Below, in pieces: positions 41,086-49,223 of a stretch of DNA of 64,000 nt. This DNA is from Dyella_B acidisoli (lineage in GTDB: Bacteria; Pseudomonadota; Gammaproteobacteria; Xanthomonadales; Rhodanobacteraceae), in assembly GCF_049532895.1 (NCBI RefSeq), contig NZ_CP064031.1, positions 1,116,001 to 1,180,000 on the forward strand, in the 5' to 3' direction. The notes below the pieces were generated by a model. The model was not told the origin of the DNA. It saw only the letters and a program-made list of their open reading frames with translations, and did no database searches. Positions within the stretch are counted from its first letter, which is position 1. Each line of letters opens with the position of its first letter. Both the position numbers and the translations under genes were made by a program.

Positions 41086-43326
41086 TTAACCAGTTGTCTC
41101 GATCCGCTCCACCCGACGCAGACCACGTGGCAGCACATTGCCGCGCGTGGCGCGATTGCCGCCGTATTCAACCAGATCGGCCCAGCGCAGGGTGAGCTTG
41201 CGTTGGCCGGCGTACAGCGTGATTTCGCCTTTGCCTTCGGTGACGACGGCGACGCCTGCCACGCGCTCATCGCCGCTGCTCAGTTTGGCCTTCGGAATCT
41301 CGATCAGCTTGTTGCCCTTACCCTTGTCGAGTTCGGGCAGTTCGGCCACCGAGAACATCAGCAAATGACCGTCGGTCGTGGCAACCACAATGCGATCGCG
41401 TGCCGGATCTGCACTTACCTGCGGCGCAAGCACGCGCGCGCCATCGCCCAGCGTGATGATCTGTTTGCCGGCTTTATTGCGACCGGTCAGCGCTTCGAAA
41501 CGCGTGACGAAGCCGTAGCCGAAATCGGTGGCGAGTATCAGGCGAGTGTCGTTGTCGCCTGCGGCCACTGCATCGAAGCGTGCGCCGGCCGGCGGTGTGA
41601 AGCGGCCGGTGAGCGGTTCGCCGTTGCCGCGTGCGGAAGGTAGCGTATGCGCTGGCGTGGAATAGCTGCGGCCGGTGGAGTCGATCACCGCGATCTGCTG
41701 CGTGGTGCGCGCCTTCACCGTGGCGAGCATGCTATCGCCTTCGCGATACGACAAACCTTCGGCGTCGACGTCGTGCCCTTTGGCGGCGCGAATCCAGCCC
41801 TTCTGACTCAGCACCACGGTCACCGGTTCGCTGGCAACCAGCGCGCTTTCGTCCAGCGCTTGCGCGGCTTCACGTTGCACTAGCGGTGAGCGGCGATCGT
41901 CGCCGTACTTCGCGGCGTCGGCGCGCAGCTCTTCCTTGATCAAACCTTTGAGCTTGGCCGGCGATTTCAGCAGCACGTTGATCTTGGCGCGCTCTTCCTC
42001 GAGCTGATCGCGCTCGGCATTGATCTTCATCTCTTCCAGGCGCGCGAGCTGGCGCAGCTTGGTTTCGAGGATGTAATCGGTCTGCTCCTCGCTGAGCTTG
42101 AACCGCGCCATCAGCACCGGCTTGGGTTCGTCCTCGGTGCGGACGATGCGAATCACTTCATCCAGGTTGAGGTAGGCGATGCGCAAACCTTCCAGCAAGT
42201 GCAGGCGGCGTTCGACCTTGGCCAGGCGATGGTTGAGACGGCGCGTCACCGTGTCGATGCGGAAGGTCAGCCACTCGGAAAGAATGCGCTTGAGATCCTT
42301 CACCTGCGGCCGGCCATCCAAGCCGATCATGTTGAGGTTGACGCGGAAGCTCTTTTCCAGATCGGTGGTGGCGAACAGGTGCTGCATCACCTCGTCCGCG
42401 TCCACGCGGTTGGAGCGCGGCACGATCACCAGGCGGATCGGGTTTTCGTGATCGGATTCGTCGCGCAGGTCTTCGATCATCGGCAGTTTCTTCGCGCGCA
42501 TCTGCGCTGCGATCTGCTCAAGGATCTTCGACGGGCTCACCTGATGCGGCAGCGCGGTGATCACGATGTTGCCGTCTTCGTGCGTATACACGGCGCGTGC
42601 GCGAATCGAACCGGTGCCGCTCTGGTACATCGCAACCAGTTCGTTGCGTGGCGTGATGATTTCCGCCGGGGTCGGATAATCCGGACCGCGCACGTGTTCG
42701 CACAGATCGGCCGCAGTGGCGTCCGGATCGTCTAGCAGGCGAATGCACGCGCTGGCGACTTCGCGCAGGTTGTGCGGTGGAATGTCGGTGGCCATGCCGA
42801 CGGCGATGCCCATCGAACCGTTGAGCAGCACGTGCGGCAGGCGTGCCGGCAGCCAGCTGGGTTCTTCCAGTGTGCCGTCGAAGTTTGGCACCCAGTCGAC
42901 CGTGCCCTGGCCTAGCTCGGCCAGCAGCACTTCGGCGAGCGGGTTGAGCTTCGATTCGGTGTAGCGCATCGCTGCGAAGCTTTTCGGATCATCCGGCGAG
43001 CCGAAGTTGCCCTGACCGTCGATCAGCGGATAGCGATAAGAGAACGGCTGCGCCATCAGCACCATCGCTTCGTAACAGGCGCTGTCGCCATGCGGATGGA
43101 ACTTACCGATCACGTCGCCGACGGTGCGCGCTGACTTCTTCGGCTTGGCGCTGGCGGCCAGGCCAAGCTCGCTCATCGCGTAGATGATGCGGCGCTGCAC
43201 GGGCTTGAGGCCGTCGCCCACATAGGGCAGGGCGCGGTCCAGCACCACGTACATCGAGTAATCAAGATAGGCCCGCTCGGCGTATTCCTTGAGCGGGATC
43301 TGTTCGTAATTGGCTTGCAGGGTCAT
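41086..43326 (-). CDS. parC: DNA topoisomerase IV subunit A
   Basis: ParC with ParE unlinks replicated chromosomes. The 746-aa protein has the catalytic Tyr in AAMRYTESKL (Y122) and the quinolone-region segment GKFHPHGDSACYE with the wild-type-like Ser82 and Glu86. The tower and coiled-coil parts follow, then a C-terminal beta-pinwheel (QIAVIDSTGRSYS, LILATDFGYGF). It is ParC, not GyrA, judging by YVGDGLKPVQRRIIYAM and the length. parE is not next to it here. Confidence 0.95.
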   Translation of the reverse strand: MTLQANYEQIPLKEYAERAYLDYSMYVVLDRALPYVGDGLKPVQRRIIYAMSELGLAASAKPKKSARTVGDVIGKFHPHGDSACYEAMVLMAQPFSYRYPLIDGQGNFGSPDDPKSFAAMRYTESKLNPLAEVLLAELGQGTVDWVPNFDGTLEEPSWLPARLPHVLLNGSMGIAVGMATDIPPHNLREVASACIRLLDDPDATAADLCEHVRGPDYPTPAEIITPRNELVAMYQSGTGSIRARAVYTHEDGNIVITALPHQVSPSKILEQIAAQMRAKKLPMIEDLRDESDHENPIRLVIVPRSNRVDADEVMQHLFATTDLEKSFRVNLNMIGLDGRPQVKDLKRILSEWLTFRIDTVTRRLNHRLAKVERRLHLLEGLRIAYLNLDEVIRIVRTEDEPKPVLMARFKLSEEQTDYILETKLRQLARLEEMKINAERDQLEEERAKINVLLKSPAKLKGLIKEELRADAAKYGDDRRSPLVQREAAQALDESALVASEPVTVVLSQKGWIRAAKGHDVDAEGLSYREGDSMLATVKARTTQQIAVIDSTGRSYSTPAHTLPSARGNGEPLTGRFTPPAGARFDAVAAGDNDTRLILATDFGYGFVTRFEALTGRNKAGKQIITLGDGARVLAPQVSADPARDRIVVATTDGHLLMFSVAELPELDKGKGNKLIEIPKAKLSSGDERVAGVAVVTEGKGEITLYAGQRKLTLRWADLVEYGGNRATRGNVLPRGLRRVERIETTG

Positions 43327-43443
43327 GGGGAGAGGACTGCCAGGGGCGACGCCAGGAACGGCGGGGTCACAACCCTAAGATGGTGCCAGATGCCGAGGCG
43401 CTTGGGCTAGAATGCGGCGCTATCCACGCACTCCGGGTTGACC

Positions 43444-43905
43444 ATGCGCTTTCCACGCCGTGCCGCCATTGTTCTGACCTGCATGCTGATGGCCGGCTGT
43501 GCCCATTTCGCGGGCCGGCATCCACTGCTCGGGTACACGGAGAAGGATCATCCGCAGGCGGATACCGCCTTGGTCGTGTGTGCCGAGCAGGAGCAGTACA
43601 TCTGTGGCATCACCGGCGTGAACCAGGTCGCCACGTGGGAAAAATTCAACGGCGGCAAGACGCCTTGGGTGCGCGTGCTACCGGGTAAGCAGGTGATCAA
43701 GCTCACGCTGTCGAATTCGCATCAGCTCAATCGCCAGCAGGTGACTATTGACGACGTGCAGGCAGGGCATGTGTATCGCATCGACGTCGGCTTCAACGCC
43801 ACGCTGCTGACTGCGTCGTATACGGATCTGGGCAAGATGGATGCCTATACCATCCATATGCCGCGCTTTCCGTTATCACCTAAGGCGATTACCGCTTCGT
43901 TCTGA
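43444..43905 (+). CDS. Small lipoprotein, unknown function
   Basis: This 153-aa protein has a lipobox (CMLMAGC) after a short leader. The mature part is a beta-rich domain of about 130 residues with two Cys (VVCAEQEQYICG) and the sequence VLPGKQVIKLTLSNSHQLNR. The family is not recognised, although the pattern fits small outer-membrane or periplasmic lipoproteins of Xanthomonadales. The ATG at 43444 is used; an in-frame TTG at 43438 is possible. It is divergent from parC by 117 bp. Confidence 0.75.
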   Translation: MRFPRRAAIVLTCMLMAGCAHFAGRHPLLGYTEKDHPQADTALVVCAEQEQYICGITGVNQVATWEKFNGGKTPWVRVLPGKQVIKLTLSNSHQLNRQQVTIDDVQAGHVYRIDVGFNATLLTASYTDLGKMDAYTIHMPRFPLSPKAITASF

Positions 43906-43934
43906 AGCGCGATGTACCTCACGGTTGAAGCGTG

Positions 43935-44075
43935 AACCCTTCTCCCCCCGGGAGAAGGTGCCGATAGGCGGATGAGGGTTCGGGCGAAGCGCGGTGAAGA
44001 GCGTTGCGCGAGCCTTCATCATCTCGCGTTGGCCGTACCCTCATCCCAACCCCTCTCCCGGAGGGCGAGGGGCTT
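43935..44075. repeat. Family A palindromic repeat pair
   Basis: Two facing units (CCTTCTCCCCCCGGGAGAAG, and CCTCATCCCAACCCCTCTCC then CGGAGGG) lie between the convergent lipoprotein and TraB/GumN genes. The spacer is like that of the pair at 40278-40417. Confidence 0.85.
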
Positions 44076-44077
44076 CG

Positions 44078-44953
44078 TTAGTCCTGCTGCGCTGTGACCC
44101 CAATCTTCGCCAACTGCGCCTGCACACTGTCCGGTCCAGCCAGATGTGCCGCGCCTACCGCAACGAATACAGTGGTGCCAGGCTGCCTGAGCATGATGTC
44201 CTTGATCCTGGCCGCCCAATCCTGATTTCGCTGCACTAGCAGCTTCTGGTACAGCACGGGTTCTTTCGTTTTCAGCTCGTCGTTCTCGAGCTTCGCAATC
44301 GCTGCGACGTCACCGCGTTTCCAGGCATCGATGAGCGACAGCAGTTCGGCTTTGTCCTTTTCAACGTCGTGCAAGGTATCGCGCAGAAACGCGAGCTGCA
44401 GTGATTGGGGTAGATCGGCGAGGAAGCGGATCTGCTGTTCCGCTGTTTCCAGACCATGCACCGGCTTGCCGGCTTGCGTCATCTGCGTCTGCAACTGCTT
44501 GTCCACGCCGCTAGCAGGGTCGAGGCCGGCTTTCATCAATGGTGCGACGGCAAGCGTCAACGCGGCCAGCCACGGCCTCATCGGCTGTAAGGCCGTGGTG
44601 CCGCCGGGTAATCCCGCCAGTTGTGCGGCTTTGGCGAGTGCTGCGTTGTCGCTTTCGCTCAATTGCGTGGAAAGCGGATGCTCGGTGTCCATGCCATAGT
44701 GCAACACCAGCGAAGTCATGCTGGCCTGATCGTCATCCGTCAATTCGATATACAGCGTCTGGCTTTTCGACAAGGCGTCGTTCAACGCTGGAAAGCGCCA
44801 ATCGGTATCGTTCGGCAGCAGATGTACGGTGCCGAATAGATACACAGTGCTATCGCCACTTTTGACGTGCCACAGAGCAGGATGCGCTAAAGCATTGCCG
44901 CACAGCAGGAAGAGCAGCGGCAGCAGGATGAGCAAACGTCGATATATGGACAT
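44078..44953 (-). CDS. TraB/GumN-family protein
   Basis: This 291-aa protein has a hydrophobic leader (LLILLPLLFLLCGNALA) and the TraB/GumN motifs YLFGTVHLLP and VFVAVGAAHLAGPDSV, with a Glu in LYIELTDDD. The family is a metal-dependent protease-like fold; GumN lies near xanthan genes in Xanthomonas, but a role in polysaccharide synthesis is not established. The ATG at 44953 is used (the longer frame begins at a TTG). It follows cfa by 8 bp, so it is the last gene of the crcB-led unit. Confidence 0.85.
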   Translation of the reverse strand: MSIYRRLLILLPLLFLLCGNALAHPALWHVKSGDSTVYLFGTVHLLPNDTDWRFPALNDALSKSQTLYIELTDDDQASMTSLVLHYGMDTEHPLSTQLSESDNAALAKAAQLAGLPGGTTALQPMRPWLAALTLAVAPLMKAGLDPASGVDKQLQTQMTQAGKPVHGLETAEQQIRFLADLPQSLQLAFLRDTLHDVEKDKAELLSLIDAWKRGDVAAIAKLENDELKTKEPVLYQKLLVQRNQDWAARIKDIMLRQPGTTVFVAVGAAHLAGPDSVQAQLAKIGVTAQQD

Positions 44954-44961
44954 GAGAAGAC

Positions 44962-46080
44962 TCAACGTGGAACGCGATAGCCGCCAGGCACGCCGTGCGG
45001 ACTCAAGGTGAGCTGCCAGAGTTGATTACGCCGGCTACGAAAAACGGCGGTCGACACCGACAGGTAGAAATGCCACATGCGGCGGAAACGCTCGTCGTAA
45101 TGGTTGCACAGCATCGGCCATGCTGCCTCGAAATTGGCACGCCATGCGCTGAGCGTGCGATCGTAATCCGTGCCGAAGTTGTGCCAGTCCTCCACGACGA
45201 ACAAGCCTTCAAGGGCTGCGCTGACCTGGCTGGCGGCGGGAATCATCGAATTGGGAAAGATGTATTTCTCGATCCACGGATCCGTCTGTGCCGGCGCCTG
45301 GTTGGTACCGATAGAGTGCAGCAGGAACAGGCCATCTTCCTTCAGGCAACGGCGCGCGACTTCGAAATACTCACGGTAATTCCTGCCGCCGACGTGTTCG
45401 AACATGCCGATCGACATGATGGCGTCGAACGGTTCGTCGAGTTCGCGGTAATCCTGTAGCCGGATCTCGATCGGCAAGCCGTGGCACATCTCCCGCGCGA
45501 ACTCTGCTTGTTCGCTGGAAACGGTGATGCCCACGCCGTTGATGCCGTAGCGTTCCGCGGCGAACTTCAGTGCTTCGCCCCAACCGCAGCCGATGTCGAG
45601 CACATGCATGCCGGGTTTCAGCTTTAGTTTGCGACAGATCAGGTCGAGTTTGGCTTCCTGCGCATCGTCCAGATTCGTGGCGCTTGCCCAATAACCGCAG
45701 GAGTACATCATGCGCTTGCCGAGCATGGCCTTGAACAGGTCATTGCCGCGATCGTAGTGCGCCTTGCCTATCTCGAACGCATGCTGGCCGCGCTGCCTGT
45801 TGATGAAACGTGCCTTAAAGTGCGCGATCAGCGTGTCCAACGTTTTGAGGTGGTCGTCCAGGTGGCTGCGAAGAATCTTGGTGAAAAGGCCGGGAAGATC
45901 TTCTGCGTCCCACCAGCCGTCCATATAGGCCTCGCCCAAGCCCAGCGAGCCATGTGCGAACACGCGCGCATAAAACTGTTCGTCGTGTACGCGAATATCC
46001 GTGGGTGCCGAGCCGTTGATATGCACTCCGGCCATTTCCAGCAATTCGGCGGCGCGCTGCCGCAAAGAATCCTGACTCAT
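44962..46080 (-). CDS. cfa: Cyclopropane-fatty-acyl-phospholipid synthase family protein
   Basis: Cfa adds a methylene bridge from SAM to unsaturated phospholipid acyl chains, which stiffens membranes under acid or other stress. The 372-aa protein has HYDRGNDLFKAMLGKRMMYS, LDIGCGWGEALKFAAERYG (SAM motif) and IMSIGMFEHVGGRNYREYF, as in the family. The ATG at 46080 has AAGGAGA four bases before it and overlaps the DUF190 gene by 4 bp. It is therefore read with crcB and DUF190 and should be controlled by fluoride. Confidence 0.93.
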   Translation of the reverse strand: MSQDSLRQRAAELLEMAGVHINGSAPTDIRVHDEQFYARVFAHGSLGLGEAYMDGWWDAEDLPGLFTKILRSHLDDHLKTLDTLIAHFKARFINRQRGQHAFEIGKAHYDRGNDLFKAMLGKRMMYSCGYWASATNLDDAQEAKLDLICRKLKLKPGMHVLDIGCGWGEALKFAAERYGINGVGITVSSEQAEFAREMCHGLPIEIRLQDYRELDEPFDAIMSIGMFEHVGGRNYREYFEVARRCLKEDGLFLLHSIGTNQAPAQTDPWIEKYIFPNSMIPAASQVSAALEGLFVVEDWHNFGTDYDRTLSAWRANFEAAWPMLCNHYDERFRRMWHFYLSVSTAVFRSRRNQLWQLTLSPHGVPGGYRVPR

Positions 46081-46439
46081 GCGTCTCCTTCTTTGCCCAA
46101 CACACCGAAATGTACCGGGGACCACGCATAGACCAGATCAACGCCTGCTTCGCGCACCAGGCGCAGCAAGGTCTGCGCATTCGCTTCGCTGAGCAGGAAT
46201 TCCACCTTCATCGGCAGATCGTCAGCGAGTTCGAAAAAGGCTTCGTGATGCAGCACGCCATGTCGGCCGAAGCCGGCGGTGGCGCGGAACACTGAGCCAC
46301 CGCCCAGTTTGTTGCGTTTGGCCAGCTCCAACAGCCATTCGGACATCAGCAGTCCATCGTGCCTGGCGTGTACGTGCGTGTAGAAGCGCAGGAAGACACC
46401 ATTGGCGGGCGTGTTACGGAATGAGATGTCGATGCTCAT
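46077..46439 (-). CDS. DUF190 family protein
   Basis: This 120-aa protein matches the DUF190 pattern: LRFYTHVHARHDGLLMSEWLL near the N-terminus, then VFRATAGFGRHG and MKVEFLLSEA. DUF190 genes very often sit next to crcB and are thought to help in fluoride handling, but the exact role is unknown. It overlaps cfa by 4 bp and follows crcB by 18 bp. Confidence 0.9.
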   Translation of the reverse strand: MSIDISFRNTPANGVFLRFYTHVHARHDGLLMSEWLLELAKRNKLGGGSVFRATAGFGRHGVLHHEAFFELADDLPMKVEFLLSEANAQTLLRLVREAGVDLVYAWSPVHFGVLGKEGDA

Positions 46440-46457
46440 GGCGTGGTCGACTCCGTA

Positions 46458-46844
46458 TCAGTGGCGCAATAGTCCGCGCGTCAGGAAGATGCCGAGGATG
46501 GTCATCACAAGACTGCCGATCAGGTGGAACGCGACATGTGCGCCAAACCACATGATTTGTCCGCGCAACAGCAGCGTATTCGCTTCCGCGGAAAAAGTGG
46601 AAAAGGTGGTGAGGCCGCCAAGAAAGCCTGTCATCACGAACAGCCGCACTTCCGGCGGCAATGCCTGGAAATGCTCGAACAAACCCATCATGCAACCCAT
46701 GATCAAGCCGCCGCTGAGATTGGCGGCCAGCGTGCCCAGGGGCAGGGTAGGGAAAACGGGATTGAGCAGGATGCCGAGTATCCAGCGCATCCAGCACCCG
46801 ATCGCGCCGCCGAGGCCGACGGCAAAAAAGCCACTCCAACTCAT
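46458..46844 (-). CDS. crcB: Fluoride channel/exporter CrcB (Fluc)
   Basis: CrcB forms a dual-topology dimer that lets fluoride leave the cell. The 128-aa protein has four TM segments, with the family motifs GGAIGCWMRW, GTLAANLSGG and GFLGGLTTFSTFSAE; the last holds the polar and Phe residues of the pore. It is preceded by a fluoride riboswitch and leads the transcript crcB-DUF190-cfa-TraB/GumN. Confidence 0.96.
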   Translation of the reverse strand: MSWSGFFAVGLGGAIGCWMRWILGILLNPVFPTLPLGTLAANLSGGLIMGCMMGLFEHFQALPPEVRLFVMTGFLGGLTTFSTFSAEANTLLLRGQIMWFGAHVAFHLIGSLVMTILGIFLTRGLLRH

Positions 46845-46909
46845 GCTGTGTTGTCTCCCATGTGCGATTCCCCGGCAACACAGGCATGCCTGCGCCGCCG
46901 GAATCCGGT
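46845..46909 (-). promoter_or_regulatory. Expression platform hairpins of the crcB riboswitch
   Basis: Two stems follow the aptamer. ATGCCTGC / GCAGGCAT (46886-46893 and 46913-46920) includes the 3' pseudoknot strand, so it cannot form when fluoride is bound. CTGTGTTG / CAACACAG (46846-46853 / 46876-46883) brackets the ribosome site GGGAGA just before the ATG. There is no U-run, so control is probably at translation. Confidence 0.6.
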
Positions 46910-46990
46910 GGTGCAGGCATCATCAACCTTGCGGTGGTTCGTTCCACGGGAAAGGTCCCAAGGGAACGGGAGGTATGCCATCTCCCTCAT
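46910..46990 (-). promoter_or_regulatory. Fluoride riboswitch aptamer (crcB motif)
   Basis: Read on the minus strand, the leader has GGGAGATGGCATACCTCCC, then about 40 nt later GTTGATGATGCCTGCA. This is the crcB-motif layout: a first stem closed by GGAG/CTCC, with an internal GGCAU that pairs with the later AUGCC as a pseudoknot. It matches the well-known Pseudomonas-type sequence closely, and it lies directly upstream of crcB. Confidence 0.9.
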
Positions 46991-47036
46991 GATTGGCATG
47001 CTAGCCGATGCTCAACTCGGTGGGTAGCGTGCACTC

Positions 47037-47134
47037 CCTCACGGTCGTCATTCCCGCGAACGCGGGAATCCATCTTGCTCTGATGCATCCATTGAAAATG
47101 GATTCCCGCGTTCGCGGGAATGACGACCGTGAGG
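47037..47134. repeat. Family C palindrome pair at the 3' end of the GT9 gene
   Basis: CCTCACGGTCGTCATTCCCG then CGAACGCGGG is repeated in inverted form 40 bp away. The GT9 stop codon lies within the left arm, so the last roughly 29 codons of that gene are repeat sequence. A near-identical pair lies at 59764-59863. Confidence 0.9.
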
Positions 47135-48226
47135 GGGCATATTCAGCTCGGGCATCGCAGCGATAACGCGGGCGACCTCTTCCGGTTCCTTGCTCTGCGC
47201 GTGAATCACATGGCGCCCAGGGCCATAGGGCCCCCATTCGGCAGCATTGGTCACGGTAAAGATGCCCATAGTCGGCACGTCTGAAGCGCAAGCCAGATGC
47301 ATCACGCCGCAATCGGCACTGATGTAGACGTCCAAACCCGAGAGCACGCAGGCGAGTTTGCGCAGGTCGCTGGAGTAATACGCGGGATACCGCGAGCCCA
47401 GCATCGATTCGCCCGAGTGCGGCAAAATTTCCACCATGCGATGCTCGGGATGCGCCGCTTCCAGCACCTGCATGAAGCGTGTCCACCATGCTTCGCCCAG
47501 CAGCTTATCGCCGGTGGCATTGCCGAAGATGCCGATAATGCCGCGCCCTGGTGAGGTTATGCCGCTGGCGGTGAGCGAACGCATCAGCGCCTCTTTGCCT
47601 TGCGCACGCTCGCCGGCGCTGAGTCGGATGTCCGGCACTGGGTAATCCGCCGCAACGTCACGCCCCATTGCATGGCGCAGGAGATACACGGGGCGCTGCC
47701 CTTTGCTTTCCAGATTGTCTGGCAGCGGCACTGCATGGGTGATCTCGCCGTGCTTCTTCCGGCTGCTGAAGCCCAGCGTATATGTCGAGTTCGACAACAG
47801 CGTGAGCAGACGGCCGGTTTGCGACAAGGGATCGGCGTCAATCGCCAGGTCGTAGCGGATCTTGCGCATGCGCCGCAGTGTGCCGAAGAACTGGAGTGGA
47901 TGGCCTACGCCGTGCGCCGGCAACCGGAAGATGCGCTGCACGTTGAAGAAGTGGCCGTAGACGCTCTTGGCGATTGGACTGCGTGTAAGGATGTCGATTT
48001 CCGCCGCGGGATAGACCTTTTCCAGTTCCGATAGCAGCGGCGTCAGCAGCAGTGTGTTGCCCAGGCTGTGGCTCACATGGCAGACCAGGATGCGATAGAT
48101 GCCCTTGGCCGGCAGCGGTTCCGATGTCGGTTGCCCATGGTTGCCAAACACTAGGCGCATGAGTCGGCGTGCGACGGCACGACGGAAGTCGTTGATAGGG
48201 TCGTAATAGCGCGTGTTCTTCAGCAC
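47048..48226 (-). CDS. Glycosyltransferase family 9 (heptosyltransferase-like)
   Basis: This 392-aa protein is of the ADP-heptose:LPS heptosyltransferase class. It has RILVCHVSHSLGNTLLLTPL at the N-terminus, GIIGIFGNATGDK centrally, and DVYISADCGVMHLACASDVPTMGIF in the nucleotide-sugar domain. It probably adds a sugar to LPS core or another surface glycan; the sugar is unknown. The start is a GTG at 48226. The C-terminal tail (HSRERGNPFSMDASEQDGFP) is encoded by the palindromic repeat, so it is not original. Confidence 0.88.
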   Translation of the reverse strand: MLKNTRYYDPINDFRRAVARRLMRLVFGNHGQPTSEPLPAKGIYRILVCHVSHSLGNTLLLTPLLSELEKVYPAAEIDILTRSPIAKSVYGHFFNVQRIFRLPAHGVGHPLQFFGTLRRMRKIRYDLAIDADPLSQTGRLLTLLSNSTYTLGFSSRKKHGEITHAVPLPDNLESKGQRPVYLLRHAMGRDVAADYPVPDIRLSAGERAQGKEALMRSLTASGITSPGRGIIGIFGNATGDKLLGEAWWTRFMQVLEAAHPEHRMVEILPHSGESMLGSRYPAYYSSDLRKLACVLSGLDVYISADCGVMHLACASDVPTMGIFTVTNAAEWGPYGPGRHVIHAQSKEPEEVARVIAAMPELNMPPHGRHSRERGNPFSMDASEQDGFPRSRE

Positions 48227-48257
48227 GGTGGGCTTCGCGGCGATAAGGCGACGGCGA

Positions 48258-48737
48258 CTATAGCGGTTCGCCGGCTTCTGTCAGTAGCTCGTGCTTGATC
48301 AGCCATGTTTTTGCGTTTTCGGCGTCCTGCTCGAACCATGCGCGGGCCGAGCCGAGCCGGAATGTGTATCCCCAGGCATCCATGTCCTGCATGATCCGTT
48401 TGCGTCCAACGCCGGGCAGTGCATCGCCCAGCACGATCTGCAAATAGCAGACGGCATCTTCTTCTTCGATCGAATCGGTGGCGTCGGTGTGCACTTCGCT
48501 GCGGCGTTCCGGCGGCAGCACGATCAAATGGCCGGCTTCATGCAGCACCGAATGTATCGGCGTGTCGCCACGCGCGTACACGGTGTGGCCGATGATGCCG
48601 GCCTCATCGTCACCCCAGAAACTGCCTGGGATGGCTGCGCCGTCGGCGACGAGCGTGAGGCTCAGGCCGTAATGGGCGAGCAAGGTCTCGACAAAGCTGC
48701 GGTCGATGTCGACGAGGCGAAGGATGGATGAGGACAC
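48258..48737 (-). CDS. Putative HEAGH-motif metallopeptidase-like protein
   Basis: This 159-aa protein has LHEAGHLIVL (His66, Glu67 and His70), the HExxH zinc-protease signature, without a signal peptide. Other conserved-looking parts are FWGDDEAGIIGHTVYARG, DATDSIEEEDAVCYLQIVLG and a C-terminal WLIKHELL. The protein family is not one I can name; ImmA/IrrE-like small peptidases are a possible relative. The start is a GTG at 48737. A family A repeat pair lies just before it. Confidence 0.75.
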   Translation of the reverse strand: MSSSILRLVDIDRSFVETLLAHYGLSLTLVADGAAIPGSFWGDDEAGIIGHTVYARGDTPIHSVLHEAGHLIVLPPERRSEVHTDATDSIEEEDAVCYLQIVLGDALPGVGRKRIMQDMDAWGYTFRLGSARAWFEQDAENAKTWLIKHELLTEAGEPL

Positions 48738-48761
48738 GATGTTTTCTCCCCCTCAAACCAT

Positions 48762-48933
48762 ATCCCCTCTCCCCTCCGGGGGAGAGGGTTAGGCTGAGGG
48801 GACAATCTTGCGATGCAGGTAAATCAGAGCACGGCACTATGGGAGGTTGAGGCAAGCCGTGGCCCCTCAGCCCGGCCCTTTTCCCTTGGGAAAAGGGAAG
48901 GAGGAAATGTCCTCCCCGGAGGGGAGAGGGGAC
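48762..48933. repeat. Family A palindromic repeats between minE and the HEAGH gene
   Basis: A left unit (CCCCTCTCCCCTCCGGGGGA, with GGCTGAGGGG) faces a right cluster that contains two palindromes (CCCTTTTCCCTTGGGAAAAG, and CCTCCCCGGAGGGGAGAGGG). The whole fills the gap between two minus-strand genes. Confidence 0.8.
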
Positions 48934-48942
48934 TAAGCACGG

Positions 48943-49218
48943 TTAGGTTGCTGCGCTGCCAGCCGGCTTGCCATCCGGCAGTGCCACCGACAGCTCCAGC
49001 ACTTCATGCCCGGCGTCGCGCTCGACATTGATGTTGATCGCTTCCAGGTCGACGTTGACGTATTTCTTGATGACCTCGAGCAGCTCATTGCGTAGCAGCG
49101 GCAGGTAGTCGGGCGCGCCGCGGGTGGAGCGCTCTTGCGCCACGATGATGCGCAGACGTTCTTTCGCCACGGCGGCGGTGGGTTCCGGCTTGCGCTTCAG
49201 GAAATCGAGGATACCCAT
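48943..49218 (-). CDS. minE: Cell division topological specificity factor MinE
   Basis: MinE drives pole-to-pole oscillation by stimulating MinD ATPase. The 91-aa protein starts MGILDFLKRKPEP (membrane-binding N-terminus). It then has AKERLRIIVAQERSTRGAPD (MinD-interaction helix) and a C-terminal topological domain with EVIKKYVNVD. It is the last gene of minC-minD-minE, 5 bp after minD. Confidence 0.97.
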   Translation of the reverse strand: MGILDFLKRKPEPTAAVAKERLRIIVAQERSTRGAPDYLPLLRNELLEVIKKYVNVDLEAININVERDAGHEVLELSVALPDGKPAGSAAT

Positions 49219-49223
49219 GGCGC

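Noticed and set aside
40278..44075. Possible CRISPR array from recurring short repeats
   Set aside because: The repeats are palindromic, lie in pairs at dispersed sites, and lack regular spacers or cas genes.
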